DNA of 64,000 bases, taken from the NCBI RefSeq assembly GCF_001865995.1, contig NZ_MLQQ01000044.1, forward strand, positions 1 to 64,000, given 5' to 3'. The position numbers and the translations under genes are program-made. Positions 35,192 through 42,957 of the stretch are shown piece after piece. The notes below the pieces were generated by a model. It saw only the letters and a program-made list of their open reading frames with translations, was not told the DNA's origin and made no database searches. This DNA comes from Anaerobacillus arseniciselenatis (GTDB taxonomy: Bacteria; Bacillota; Bacilli; Bacillales; Anaerobacillaceae). How positions within the stretch are numbered: position 1 is the stretch's first letter; the number at the start of each line of letters is the position of its first letter.

Positions 35192-36082
35192 TTATAAGTA
35201 ATCTCCCTTTAATTTAAGAAGAATTTCTAAATGTAAATTTTTATCTAACAACCTAAAAAAGTATTCCGCTTGCTTAAAGCAATTAGATATTTCATTATGA
35301 GTACGATTTAACTTCTCATAGCACTGTCCTTGATAGTAAAAATAGTTGCCTAAAAATGACATATTTCTAAGTTCTTTTGATTTTACTATTGCCTCATGTA
35401 TTAATTTCAACGCAACAGTATATTCACCATTGTCATATACCGTTTTTATTTTATTAAACATTACTTTTAATAAAAAAGTATCGTAATTATCTATTGTTGA
35501 TTGTTTCCTTTTGGAGTTATTAGAAGTGATCTTTTTGTAATAAAATAATGCCTTTTGATATTCATTATTTTCAGCATAAATAAATGCAATATTATTTATA
35601 ATTCTTTCTCCAAGAAAATCTTTTTTTAATAATAACTTATACTTTTTATCCAAAATATTGATTAATGCATTTAAGCATTGTTTATAATCTACTTTCTTCA
35701 ATTTATAAGCGCTAATTGTATTTTGCCAAGTTAAAAATAACGAGAACCAGGTAACTTCATTGACATTTAATTTCTCGATCTCTAATAAAGTCAACTTATA
35801 CACCTTATCAAACTGTTGACTTGAGTTAAATCCCTCAATATCAGAGACAATTTGAGCCATATAATCATAGTTTTCTTCCAATATCAGATTTAAGAAATAG
35901 TTTAATGGAATGTTTAGTTTTAAAGCAATTAAATATAGAACTTCTAATGAAGGGTTTATAGAACCTTTTTCAATTTGACTTATAGCTGATTGGGAACAGA
36001 TATCCTTGCATAGCTCCGCTTGAGTTAGTCTTAAGAGTTTTCTTTGTTTAACTATTGTTTTACCTATAGCCCTTAAATCCAT
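35192..36082 (-). CDS. PlcR/NprR-like (RRNPP) quorum-sensing transcription factor
   Basis: A 296-residue regulator: an XRE helix-turn-helix at residues about 5-60 (LRLTQAELCKDICSQSAISQIEKGSINPS), followed by tetratricopeptide-like helices to the end (NEYQKALFYYKKI; GNYFYYQGQCYEKL). This is the PlcR layout, close to PlcR's length, in which the repeats bind a re-imported signal peptide. A divergent gene 60 bases away encodes a secreted peptide with a PapR-like tail. I chose ATG 36082; no strong ribosome-binding site is visible. Confidence 0.8.
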   Translation of the reverse strand: MDLRAIGKTIVKQRKLLRLTQAELCKDICSQSAISQIEKGSINPSLEVLYLIALKLNIPLNYFLNLILEENYDYMAQIVSDIEGFNSSQQFDKVYKLTLLEIEKLNVNEVTWFSLFLTWQNTISAYKLKKVDYKQCLNALINILDKKYKLLLKKDFLGERIINNIAFIYAENNEYQKALFYYKKITSNNSKRKQSTIDNYDTFLLKVMFNKIKTVYDNGEYTVALKLIHEAIVKSKELRNMSFLGNYFYYQGQCYEKLNRTHNEISNCFKQAEYFFRLLDKNLHLEILLKLKGDYL

Positions 36083-36142
36083 GTGCAACACCACTCTAAA
36101 GCATATTTTTTAAATACTATTAACTTAAGGAGGGTAGAAAAA

Positions 36143-36259
36143 ATGAAAAAATTTCTAAGTCTAGCAATCGTTCTTGCTGTATTAGCTGGTGGGTTTCAAA
36201 CCTATTCTCATGAAAGTTTTATAGAGTACTTGCCAAATGATTTACCTTATGAAGTATAA
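36143..36259 (+). CDS. PapR-like secreted signalling peptide precursor
   Basis: A 38-residue ORF with AAGGAGGG before the ATG. It has a signal peptide (MKKFLSLAIVLAVLAGGFQ) and ends LPNDLPYEV. PapR precursors are similar in form and end in DLPF-type heptapeptides such as ADLPFEF, so the mature signal here would be about NDLPYEV. Secretion, processing and re-import through Opp are expected from the PlcR-PapR paradigm. It is divergent from the PlcR-like gene. The product is too short for automated gene callers, so it may be overlooked. Confidence 0.75.
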   Translation: MKKFLSLAIVLAVLAGGFQTYSHESFIEYLPNDLPYEV

Positions 36260-36330
36260 AACTATTTGTTCTATTTAATCACAATTTGGATGATTTGGAT
36301 ATAACGAAGCTATTGAGGAGGTGTTGCTTA

Positions 36331-36346
36331 TATGAATTTTGTCATT
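36331..36346 (+). promoter_or_regulatory. candidate PlcR-box-like operator
   Basis: TATGAATTTTGTCATT resembles the PlcR box TATGnAnnnnTnCATA with two mismatches at the fixed positions. It lies 64 bases before the start of the secreted-protein gene. A GAGGAGGTG at 36315-36323 followed by a seven-codon ORF overlaps it, which I regard as incidental. Confidence 0.4.
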
Positions 36347-36409
36347 AAGAAATAATAAGCTTTCTGATTTTTTTAGAGTAATAAATTTCATATTGGAGGT
36401 AATAAAACA

Positions 36410-37168
36410 ATGAAAAAAATCATTTCTTTACTTTTAACATGTTTACTTTTTATTTCTATGTCATTATCAATACAAGCTCAAACTACTGAAGAACATCAAT
36501 CCAAAAGATATATTATTAAAGGTGATGTTATTGTCGATACTGACACTGACAAAAAATATGGTTCTCCACATAAATTTGATGAGGATGGCAAAAAGGTTAA
36601 AGCCTCTCTTGAAGAATTCAGAGATGTATTAAATGAAAAAGATAAAACTGATAAGGCTAAGGAAAAAGAAGAAAAGGAAAAAAAAGAAAAAAAAGATGAA
36701 GAAATAAATAGTATTAATGAATTTGGTCTAGTGAGCCCTATGATAAATATTCAAAAAAGTTATGAAGAAACTTCTTCTACAACATACTGGGGTGATTCTT
36801 TCCATATAAGTGCATGGCTTAGTTGTCCTTCCGGCGGAACTGATTGTACTATTGAATCAAGTGTCGGATGGTCAGTCTCAGAAGAGTTTGGTGTAAATGT
36901 TGAATCTGGATGGAAAGACTATATTAAAGCTGGGGTAAGCTTTTCGTGGAATACAACAGTGACACGTGGGACTGTATATACAATACCATTAGAACCCGGA
37001 AAAGCAGGTAGAATACGCTTTATGCCTTTGTCTAATGTTACTTACGGAAATTATCTTGAAACGATGGATGGTATAGTAATATATGATGAGTCTATCAGAG
37101 CACAGTCACCTGCTTCGGTCCCAATGACTGGTGAACCTGATGGATGGTATTATGTTGAATATTATTAA
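36410..37168 (+). CDS. secreted protein of unknown fold, possible toxin or bacteriocin
   Basis: This 252-residue protein has a signal peptide (MKKIISLLLTCLLFISMSLS...IQAQ), a charged lysine/glutamate-rich linker at residues about 80-100, and a beta-rich C-terminal domain with two cysteines (SCPSGGTDC) and alternating polar/apolar strands (SVGWSVSEEFGVNVESGW; AGVSFSWNTTVTRGTVYTI). That pattern recalls pore-forming beta proteins but I cannot assign a family. TTGGAGG precedes the ATG. Position behind a PlcR-like box and a signal gene suggests quorum-controlled secretion. Confidence 0.6.
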   Translation: MKKIISLLLTCLLFISMSLSIQAQTTEEHQSKRYIIKGDVIVDTDTDKKYGSPHKFDEDGKKVKASLEEFRDVLNEKDKTDKAKEKEEKEKKEKKDEEINSINEFGLVSPMINIQKSYEETSSTTYWGDSFHISAWLSCPSGGTDCTIESSVGWSVSEEFGVNVESGWKDYIKAGVSFSWNTTVTRGTVYTIPLEPGKAGRIRFMPLSNVTYGNYLETMDGIVIYDESIRAQSPASVPMTGEPDGWYYVEYY

Positions 37169-37188
37169 GAAAAATTAGGTAGTATTTT

Positions 37189-37695
37189 ATGAATAACTTA
37201 ATTAAACAGATATTATTACTTTGTATTATCTCTATACTAGTGAGTTGCAATTCCGAAATTTCTAATCAAAATACAGCGAAAACCAATAATACACCAACAT
37301 TTAATACTATTGACAGTGCTTTAGAAAACTATGCTAAAGTTGAATCTATTAAAGTAACTATGTTGCTTTTATATACCTCACTAGATGAGAAACTAGTTGT
37401 CTCTAAACACAATAATAATGATATTTATACTATAGGTGAAATTGTAAAGACTGATAATAATAAGTTTTTTATTCGGAGAATTACTCCTTACAGTTCCTTG
37501 GATATTGGAGGAAAACTCAACCTTATCACCCACAAGGAAAACAAATATGAGGTGAAATTTTCAAAAAAAATCGATAGTAATAAACATTATATACCTGTGG
37601 CCGGAAGTGATTTTTATTTAAAACTTACATTAGATTCAACTCCTCAACAAAATGCAATAAAGCATTATGAAGTTATTCTTAACTCAAATAAATAA
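37189..37695 (+). CDS. hypothetical lipoprotein
   Basis: A 168-residue protein with a lipoprotein signal (LLLCIISILVSC, Cys near residue 20) and a soluble domain of strands and helices. It lies 20 bases after the secreted-protein gene, so it may be an immunity or anchoring partner; this is inference. No recognisable domain. A strong terminator follows. Confidence 0.6.
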   Translation: MNNLIKQILLLCIISILVSCNSEISNQNTAKTNNTPTFNTIDSALENYAKVESIKVTMLLLYTSLDEKLVVSKHNNNDIYTIGEIVKTDNNKFFIRRITPYSSLDIGGKLNLITHKENKYEVKFSKKIDSNKHYIPVAGSDFYLKLTLDSTPQQNAIKHYEVILNSNK

Positions 37696-37774
37696 GAAAA
37701 TAAAATCAATAAAGAAAACTACTTAATTATTTATGTAGAAACTTCCAAGTAGTTTAAACAAAATAATAATTCAC

Positions 37775-37812
37775 ATAATGAAAAAAGGGAGCTGCTCTCT
37801 TTTTTCATTATG
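37775..37812. terminator. bidirectional terminator
   Basis: ATAATGAAAAAAGGGAG pairs with CTCTCTTTTTTCATTAT, closing the quorum-sensing locus. Confidence 0.8.
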
Positions 37813-37976
37813 TAAGTAATTTCAGATTAGCAGGAAGTCAAAAATTGAATTTACTATATAAACTTATATGAGTATAAGTTTTTGTTTAAAATATTTTCTA
37901 TTGTACCTTCTTCCATATTCAATATGCTGAATGTTACTTCTAGGTATTCTTCGTTATCTCCGGAGAAGTTCTAGGA

Positions 37977-38192
37977 TCAAAAATCCTCGTAATCCACATC
38001 ATAACCCGCTTTTCGTAACGTTTTAATAATTTTCTTCCAATTTTTCATAGAACAAGAATATTCTTCGGATTTCGCTAACCTACTAATAGTATTTCGGTTT
38101 ACTCCGCTTTCTTTCGCTATTTCTATTTGCGTAATTGAATTTTTATCAAGAAACTTTCCGAACTTTGATCGCTTCTTGCCGAGCCCAAACAT
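37977..38192 (-). CDS. XRE-family helix-turn-helix protein
   Basis: A 71-residue protein that is mostly a Cro/XRE DNA-binding domain: ITQIEIAKESGVNRNTISRLAKSEEY, then KNWKKIIKTLRKAGYDVDYEDF. GGAGATG lies upstream of its ATG. It could repress the divergent small genes at 38346-38869. No second domain. Confidence 0.7.
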   Translation of the reverse strand: MFGLGKKRSKFGKFLDKNSITQIEIAKESGVNRNTISRLAKSEEYSCSMKNWKKIIKTLRKAGYDVDYEDF

Positions 38193-38345
38193 AAAATATC
38201 ATCTCCTTAACTTATTCATTAGCAACATTATCGACCAATAAGTTGTCCTTTAATCACAAAAATGTGATTTTTGCTAAAAAAGTGTGCATATTGGACAAGC
38301 AGTACAAAATATCATGAATTAAGAAATAAAAAAGGAGGAAACGCA

Positions 38346-38462
38346 ATGACAAAGGACTTAGCTTTTTATCTACTAAATAACGAGAATGTGTATTTATCTG
38401 ATGAAGGGAAGCGATATTTAAAAGATTTACTAGAAAATCAAGCCATTCATGAAGTTAAGTAA
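38346..38462 (+). CDS. small hypothetical protein, 38 aa
   Basis: ATG 38346 follows a strong AAGGAGG. Helical product (MTKDLAFYLLNNENVYLSDE). It starts a two-gene unit with the next ORF 35 bases later. Unknown. Confidence 0.5.
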   Translation: MTKDLAFYLLNNENVYLSDEGKRYLKDLLENQAIHEVK

Positions 38463-38497
38463 AACTAAATGATGTCTAATTAAAATGGAGGAAAAAC

Positions 38498-38869
38498 ATG
38501 TATAGACCAGCTGTACAATATGATGATGATTATCGTACGTTTGTAAGTGAAGTATCCAAATCGACCCAATTAGATCGTCAACAAATTATTAGAGCTGCAC
38601 TATTTATAGCTGCCCATTCACTCGAATATCAAATGCTACTAGTACCTTACTTAAAAGAACATATGAAATTACCAATACCTAACTGGACGGTGGATGATCA
38701 TAATATGTGGTTAAATCAACCGATTGATCCAAAAAAGGAGAATGATAAGAGTGGCCATAAAAAAGAGATATCCGAATATAAATCAAGTATCTCCAACGAA
38801 CCTAAAACAGAGTTACCAATCAAATATGTCTTCAAACAACAAGGCGGTATCAAGTTTAAAGTTGGATAA
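38498..38869 (+). CDS. hypothetical protein with a possible ribbon-helix-helix region
   Basis: A 123-residue protein starting at ATG 38498 after ATGGAGGA. The first 60 residues are helical (FVSEVSKSTQLDRQQIIRAALFIAAHS), like a small DNA-binding domain, and the C-terminal half is polar and flexible with lysine and serine. The terminator at 38956 follows. Function unknown. Confidence 0.5.
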   Translation: MYRPAVQYDDDYRTFVSEVSKSTQLDRQQIIRAALFIAAHSLEYQMLLVPYLKEHMKLPIPNWTVDDHNMWLNQPIDPKKENDKSGHKKEISEYKSSISNEPKTELPIKYVFKQQGGIKFKVG

Positions 38870-38955
38870 TAAAGATATTTTCTATGCCTCATTAATGATC
38901 ATTATTTTTATCATCTTTTAATAAATTGTAAAGTTTAATATAAATTTATTCTTAA

Positions 38956-38987
38956 ACGGGAACCGATGGTTATGGTTCTCGTTTTTC
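38956..38987 (+). terminator. intrinsic terminator
   Basis: CGGGAACC pairs with GGTTCTCG and is followed by TTTTTC. Confidence 0.7.
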
Positions 38988-39059
38988 TATTTTTAATAAT
39001 TAGTTATCCTCAATGTATTTAGAATTAGAAAATTATAGATATTTATATTGATGTATTTA

Positions 39060-39158
39060 TCACTTCTTTTTATCTACAGGCAAATTATACTTTTTTGCTA
39101 AATCTATACAACGTTTTGCTAACTTAGCAGCTTTCTCTTTAGATATTTTTTTATCCAT
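39060..39158 (-). CDS. small basic protein, 32 aa
   Basis: Minus-strand ATG 39158 follows GGGAGG at good spacing. The product is a lysine-rich helix (SKEKAAKLAKRCIDLAKKYN). Short, but the ribosome-binding site supports it. Unknown function. Confidence 0.45.
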   Translation of the reverse strand: MDKKISKEKAAKLAKRCIDLAKKYNLPVDKKK

Positions 39159-39323
39159 AATGAACCTCCCATAGCTTTTAACAATCATTATTACCATCTT
39201 TAATAAAAATATACATATCTACCTCCCTATCAGAATATGAATTTATAAAACTGGAACAAAAGGAATGTGTCCTAGACTTAAGATTTAATTTTTTAATAAT
39301 TTACGGATAGGTGAGGGGTAAAT

Positions 39324-39947
39324 ATGAGAGCTACAAGGTCAGATAAAAAGAAAGATATTAAACCTATAGTTGGTATTGAAATTTATGAATGTCTATGTCG
39401 TTTAAGTTACATTACCAATACACCCATTAAAGACGTTGGTGAAAATGTCATTAAAGAAGGACTAGCGAATATAAACGTTATTGAATATTTATCTAAACAC
39501 TTTAAAAGAGACTATTGGCATGGGGAGACATTGTTACGATCCCTAGATAAAAGTCATTTATTTAATTCGAGGTCTTTAAAAATTGAAGGTAACAAAAAGA
39601 GGGTATCTTTACGTTTTGAACAAAAATCATATGAACATTTATCGGATCTTGCTTATACACTAGATTTAACGGTTTCTAGTGCAACCTCACTTCTTTTAGA
39701 TGCAGCATTAAAAAATTCTAAAATCGTTCATCGCTATATTGAAACATATATTAATTCTAACCTTGATCCTAATCGTAAACAGCAGTTAAAAGCCGTTTTA
39801 AAATTTATGAATAAAAATAATCTTTACGAAGAAAAAATTACTTTAGGTCTTCTTATTAATATGATCGTAGAGGATTTTATGGACAGCTCATTAAATATCA
39901 AAAGTGCTATTAATAAATTTATTGATGATCTACTCAGTGAAGATTAA
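39324..39947 (+). CDS. hypothetical protein, 207 aa
   Basis: Starts at ATG 39324 after a GGTGAGGGG site. Helical, basic, soluble protein with two similar helical segments (IGIEIYECLCRLSYITNTPI and QKSYEHLSDLAYTLDLTVSS), each like a RHH/Arc-type unit. It could be a DNA-binding plasmid protein. No clear family. Confidence 0.55.
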   Translation: MRATRSDKKKDIKPIVGIEIYECLCRLSYITNTPIKDVGENVIKEGLANINVIEYLSKHFKRDYWHGETLLRSLDKSHLFNSRSLKIEGNKKRVSLRFEQKSYEHLSDLAYTLDLTVSSATSLLLDAALKNSKIVHRYIETYINSNLDPNRKQQLKAVLKFMNKNNLYEEKITLGLLINMIVEDFMDSSLNIKSAINKFIDDLLSED

Positions 39948-40067
39948 AAGGCAAATTAACGCGAGTTATAATAATATAAATAATATTAAGCTATGAAGTC
40001 TACACTAAAAGAATTGATTAATTAAACACCAATTTTGATAATTTTAAATATATTCATAGATACATTA

Positions 40068-40096
40068 TTGATTGCACATGAATATTTCGATATAAT
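40068..40096 (+). promoter_or_regulatory. sigma-A-type promoter of the Rad52-like/SSB operon
   Basis: TTGATT (40068-40073), 17 bases, TATAAT (40091-40096). Transcription from here would include the structured leader 40103-40265. Confidence 0.7.
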
Positions 40097-40102
40097 TGTT
40101 GT

Positions 40103-40260
40103 ATAAAGTTTATTATTTGCTCTCTGAGCCTGATTACCAAGATAAAAGCCCTATCGGGTGGCATAGATTTCTTAGAAGAAGTCTGTCCACAAATCCGATG
40201 GGGTTTTTTGTCGTGGTCAGAAAGATAATAAACTTTATCATTACACACACTTAGGAGGAA
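40103..40260 (+). promoter_or_regulatory. structured leader with nested terminator
   Basis: ATAAAGTTTATTAT (40103-40116) is exactly complementary to ATAATAAACTTTAT (40225-40238). Inside lies a long hairpin: AAGCCCTATCGG with CCGATGGGGTT, containing AGATTTCTT/AGAAGTCT, followed by six T (40202-40209), an intrinsic terminator shape. The outer stem and the terminator could compete. The ribosome-binding site (TTAGGAGGA) lies just outside, at 40251-40259. This looks like an attenuator or riboregulated leader; ligand unknown. Confidence 0.6.
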
Positions 40261-40265
40261 TTTTT

Positions 40266-41057
40266 ATGAAAGAACTACACACTGATGAAGTTTTTCAAAA
40301 TTTAGGAGCGCCATTTTCATCTGATGAAATTGAATGGAGAGCTCAACAGGTATTTGAAGGGAAGAATGGCAAACCACCAAAAGCTCTTATTGTTCCTTAC
40401 GTACAATCAAGGGCCATTATGAATAGGTTGGATGAAGTTGTAGGTTGGGACCGTTGGGAAAATGTTGTTGAAGAACTTCCAGGTGGAGGTATTCTTCAAG
40501 GTATTCGTATTTGGATTTCAGAAACCCGTTCTATAACGAAATGGGATGGAGCCGATCGCACTAATATAGAAGCTACAAAAGGAGGTATCAGCTCAGCATT
40601 TAAAAGAGCTGCGGTACTTCTGAACATTGGTAGGTATCTTTATTCTGAGGATGCAAAATGGGTAGATATAACCCCTCAAAAAGCAACTCCTAGCGATGAA
40701 TACATTTCTGATAAAAAGAAGAATATTTATGGATATTTTACTCCACCTTCTTTAGTTCAGAAAAATCAACAAAGACAACACAGTCCAGCACAATCAAAAC
40801 AATCACAACCTAAGGAGCAACAAATACCATCAGGCATGATTCAATGCACATTCAAGAAGTTGGTAGATTACAACACACATTTGGAAGTAATTTTAAGTGA
40901 TGGTAGTGGTAGCAAAGCTGTTCTTTTTGCTATTGATGGTGTAAAAGACCGTATCCGTTCGCTTAATTTTAAGGATGGTGACGTTCTTGCTGTATCAACC
41001 GAAAAGGACGGTGGTGGAAACTTTATCATTAACGATGTGATCAAAGTTGCTGCTTAA
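40266..41057 (+). CDS. Rad52/Rad22-family DNA-annealing-like protein (larger)
   Basis: This 263-residue protein has LGAPFSSDEIEWRAQQV, then ALIVPYVQSRAIMNRLDEVVGWDRW and GGISSAFKRAAVLLNIGRYLY, matching Rad52-like annealing proteins. The C-terminal 80 residues add an OB-like domain (GMIQCTFKKLVDYNTHLEVIL) after a glutamine-rich linker. It probably works with the SSB encoded 50 bases downstream. It differs from the 34318 gene, so the plasmid carries two systems. The start follows the shared TTACAC..TTAGGAGGA element. Confidence 0.75.
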   Translation: MKELHTDEVFQNLGAPFSSDEIEWRAQQVFEGKNGKPPKALIVPYVQSRAIMNRLDEVVGWDRWENVVEELPGGGILQGIRIWISETRSITKWDGADRTNIEATKGGISSAFKRAAVLLNIGRYLYSEDAKWVDITPQKATPSDEYISDKKKNIYGYFTPPSLVQKNQQRQHSPAQSKQSQPKEQQIPSGMIQCTFKKLVDYNTHLEVILSDGSGSKAVLFAIDGVKDRIRSLNFKDGDVLAVSTEKDGGGNFIINDVIKVAA

Positions 41058-41107
41058 ACGTTATTAATTATTAATCTATTACATTACACATTTAGGAGGA
41101 ATTTAAT

Positions 41108-41575
41108 ATGTTAAATCGCGCGCAATTTTTAGGAAATCTTACAAAGGATATCGAACTTAGAAAAACGGCATCTGGAAAGCCTGTTGCTAATTTAGATATC
41201 GCATTAAATTACTATGTTCAAAGTGAGAAAAAGACAGAGTATGTACAAGTTGTGGTCTGGGATAAGCAAGCAGAAGATGCAGCTAAATATCTGTCTAAAG
41301 GAAGACAAGTCTATGCCGAAGCAAAAGTCGTCGTACGTAAAAGAAATCTTGAAGGGAAGAATATCTCGATCCCTGAATTCCATGCAGAGAAGGTTATTTA
41401 CTTAGGATCTTCTTCTAATAATCAAAATGGAAGTGGACAACACGTACCGAATGATTATGAGCAACAAGGTTATGGACAGCAAAATTCAAATCCATTTGGC
41501 TCTTCTTATAACGATGGTGGATTTGGACAAAATTACAACGGTAACGCTGATCCGAACTATCCGTTTGGACGCTAA
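41108..41575 (+). CDS. ssb: single-stranded DNA-binding protein (full length)
   Basis: A 155-residue SSB with core RAQFLGNLTKDIELRKTASG, VVVWDKQAEDAAKYLSKG, FHAEKVIYLGSS, then a glycine-, asparagine- and glutamine-rich tail ending DPNYPFGR. The tip differs from the common DDDLPF, so it may interact with different partners. ATG 41108 follows TTTAGGAGGAATTTAAT, part of the recurring start element. It likely protects single strands during transfer. Confidence 0.85.
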   Translation: MLNRAQFLGNLTKDIELRKTASGKPVANLDIALNYYVQSEKKTEYVQVVVWDKQAEDAAKYLSKGRQVYAEAKVVVRKRNLEGKNISIPEFHAEKVIYLGSSSNNQNGSGQHVPNDYEQQGYGQQNSNPFGSSYNDGGFGQNYNGNADPNYPFGR

Positions 41576-41587
41576 TAGAAATTATGA

Positions 41588-41619
41588 AAGAGAGTTGCTA
41601 CCTAGTAACTCTCTTTTCT
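41588..41619 (+). terminator. terminator between SSB and the next gene
   Basis: AAGAGAGTT pairs with AACTCTCTT followed by TTCTTT. It may act as a partial terminator, since the next gene starts 30 bases later. Confidence 0.6.
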
Positions 41620-41648
41620 TTACATTTAATAATAGGAGGAGAATTAAT

Positions 41649-42503
41649 ATGGGAAAAAAAGATACAAACATCTGCAATGAAAAACCAGTAGTTATAGGTG
41701 CAGCTAAGATGATGGAAGACGTATTTGAAAGTGGTTTATATAAGGAAATGAAGACTGCTGATAATAAACTAGAAACAATTAAGAAAACTCTTAAACAGCA
41801 ATTTGAAGATGGGGATCTTAAACGGTATGAATTACCTCATAACTTAATTGCGAAATTTGTTTCTGTTCCAATCTATGAAACGGATGAGGAAGGATTAAAA
41901 GAATTTCTTGATGATTATGGATTGTTGCCACAAACCGTGTCATTGAAGGAAAAATCAATTAAAGGTGCTGACATTCTAGCTCAACTAAAAGCCTTTCAAA
42001 AGCCCAAAGAATACTTTGCTCAGTTCTATCTGAATAAAGAGGGGAAAAAGCATCTTGATAAAGAAGAGTATACTTTTATAGAGGATATCGATCATTTGGC
42101 ATCTGAATTTTTAAATCAGAAAACTTTATTTGAGGATCGTCAAATGAGTTACAATAAAATAATGGAAAAAATAACAAAATGTCCTTTTCTTCGACAATCT
42201 CTCACATTGAAATCTACCTACGGAACTTGTAAACTAAGAAATAAGGAGATAGAATTTTATAACAATTCTATTTATGATCACTTTGGTAACGAGTTCCTTA
42301 TGAAATATGGTAAAGTTTCAATGAAAACTATTGACGACTTTATTGCAAAAGGATACTTTTCTCCAACGGAAATTAAAAGTTTTAGGAAGATTAAAGATAT
42401 TAGTTTACGCTTTGTTGTAATGGAAAAAGATAGTGAAATAAAACAATCTGAATTTTTCCATCAACAAATGATTAGAAGATCTCAAATCCGACGGTTTGCA
42501 TAA
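41649..42503 (+). CDS. hypothetical plasmid protein, 284 aa
   Basis: ATG 41649 lies after TAGGAGGAG; the frame upstream belongs to another gene's shadow. The protein is helical, soluble and acidic to neutral, beginning NICNEKPVVIGAAKMMEDVF and ending RRSQIRRFA. No motif recognised. It lies in the Rad52-like/SSB neighbourhood and could take part in single-strand handling, but this is inference. Confidence 0.55.
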   Translation: MGKKDTNICNEKPVVIGAAKMMEDVFESGLYKEMKTADNKLETIKKTLKQQFEDGDLKRYELPHNLIAKFVSVPIYETDEEGLKEFLDDYGLLPQTVSLKEKSIKGADILAQLKAFQKPKEYFAQFYLNKEGKKHLDKEEYTFIEDIDHLASEFLNQKTLFEDRQMSYNKIMEKITKCPFLRQSLTLKSTYGTCKLRNKEIEFYNNSIYDHFGNEFLMKYGKVSMKTIDDFIAKGYFSPTEIKSFRKIKDISLRFVVMEKDSEIKQSEFFHQQMIRRSQIRRFA

Positions 42504-42530
42504 AATCTTGTAAATTAGGAGGCAAAGGGC

Positions 42531-42809
42531 GTGATATCCAACCTACACCCATTACATGACGATGTGAACATAATAAATATTTCACTCAGTAAGAAAACAC
42601 CTTACTTCTATATGCTTGTTGATTACGGTAATTGTTATTTGTGTTTAAGATCAAACCGTATTAACTATGATTTAGAAATAGTTAAGCAAATCGGTAAGGA
42701 TAAAATATCTCCAGAAGAAGCAAAACCACTACTTGAAACTGGAGAGAATTTTTTTAAGCACATAGATGCTTCCGTTCAAAAGTATTTAGAAAAGTTCGGA
42801 ATTGAATAA
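42531..42809 (+). CDS. hypothetical protein, 92 aa
   Basis: GTG 42531 with TTAGGAGGCAAAGG upstream. A small protein with a tyrosine- and cysteine-containing beta part (PYFYMLVDYGNCYLCLRSN) and a helical end. It is 27 bases after the previous gene, probably co-translated. Unknown. Confidence 0.5.
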   Translation: MISNLHPLHDDVNIINISLSKKTPYFYMLVDYGNCYLCLRSNRINYDLEIVKQIGKDKISPEEAKPLLETGENFFKHIDASVQKYLEKFGIE

Positions 42810-42830
42810 AGATTACACTTAGGAAGACTC

Positions 42831-42872
42831 TTATTTTTACCTATTTAGGTGCGAATGTAAGGGTCTTTTTTT
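42831..42872 (+). terminator. intrinsic terminator after the 42531 gene
   Basis: AGACTCTTA pairs with TAAGGGTCT, with an inner ACCT/AGGT stem, and a T run follows. Confidence 0.65.
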
Positions 42873-42905
42873 ATTTACATTAAATTACACTTAGGAGGAT
42901 GTTTT

Positions 42906-42957
42906 ATGACATATACAAAGCAAAGTACTAAAGATAAGGTGAAGGAAGCTTGTGAAC
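42906..42957 (+). pseudogene. 5' end of a gene cut by the IS605-type element
   Basis: ATG 42906, after the recurring TTACACTTAGGAGGAT element, begins MTYTKQSTKDKVKEACE and then enters the element's end. Only the start survives, so the protein cannot be identified. Confidence 0.5.

Noticed and set aside
36332-36355. Seven-codon ORF MNFVIKK after GAGGAGGTG
   Set aside because: Too short, and its start overlaps the PlcR-box-like sequence; more likely an operator or a broken gene start.
38335-38343. GGAAACGC at a ribosome-binding site as a pairing target of the AARGGCGTTTCCA loop
   Set aside because: Only eight complementary bases; expected by chance in a window of this size.
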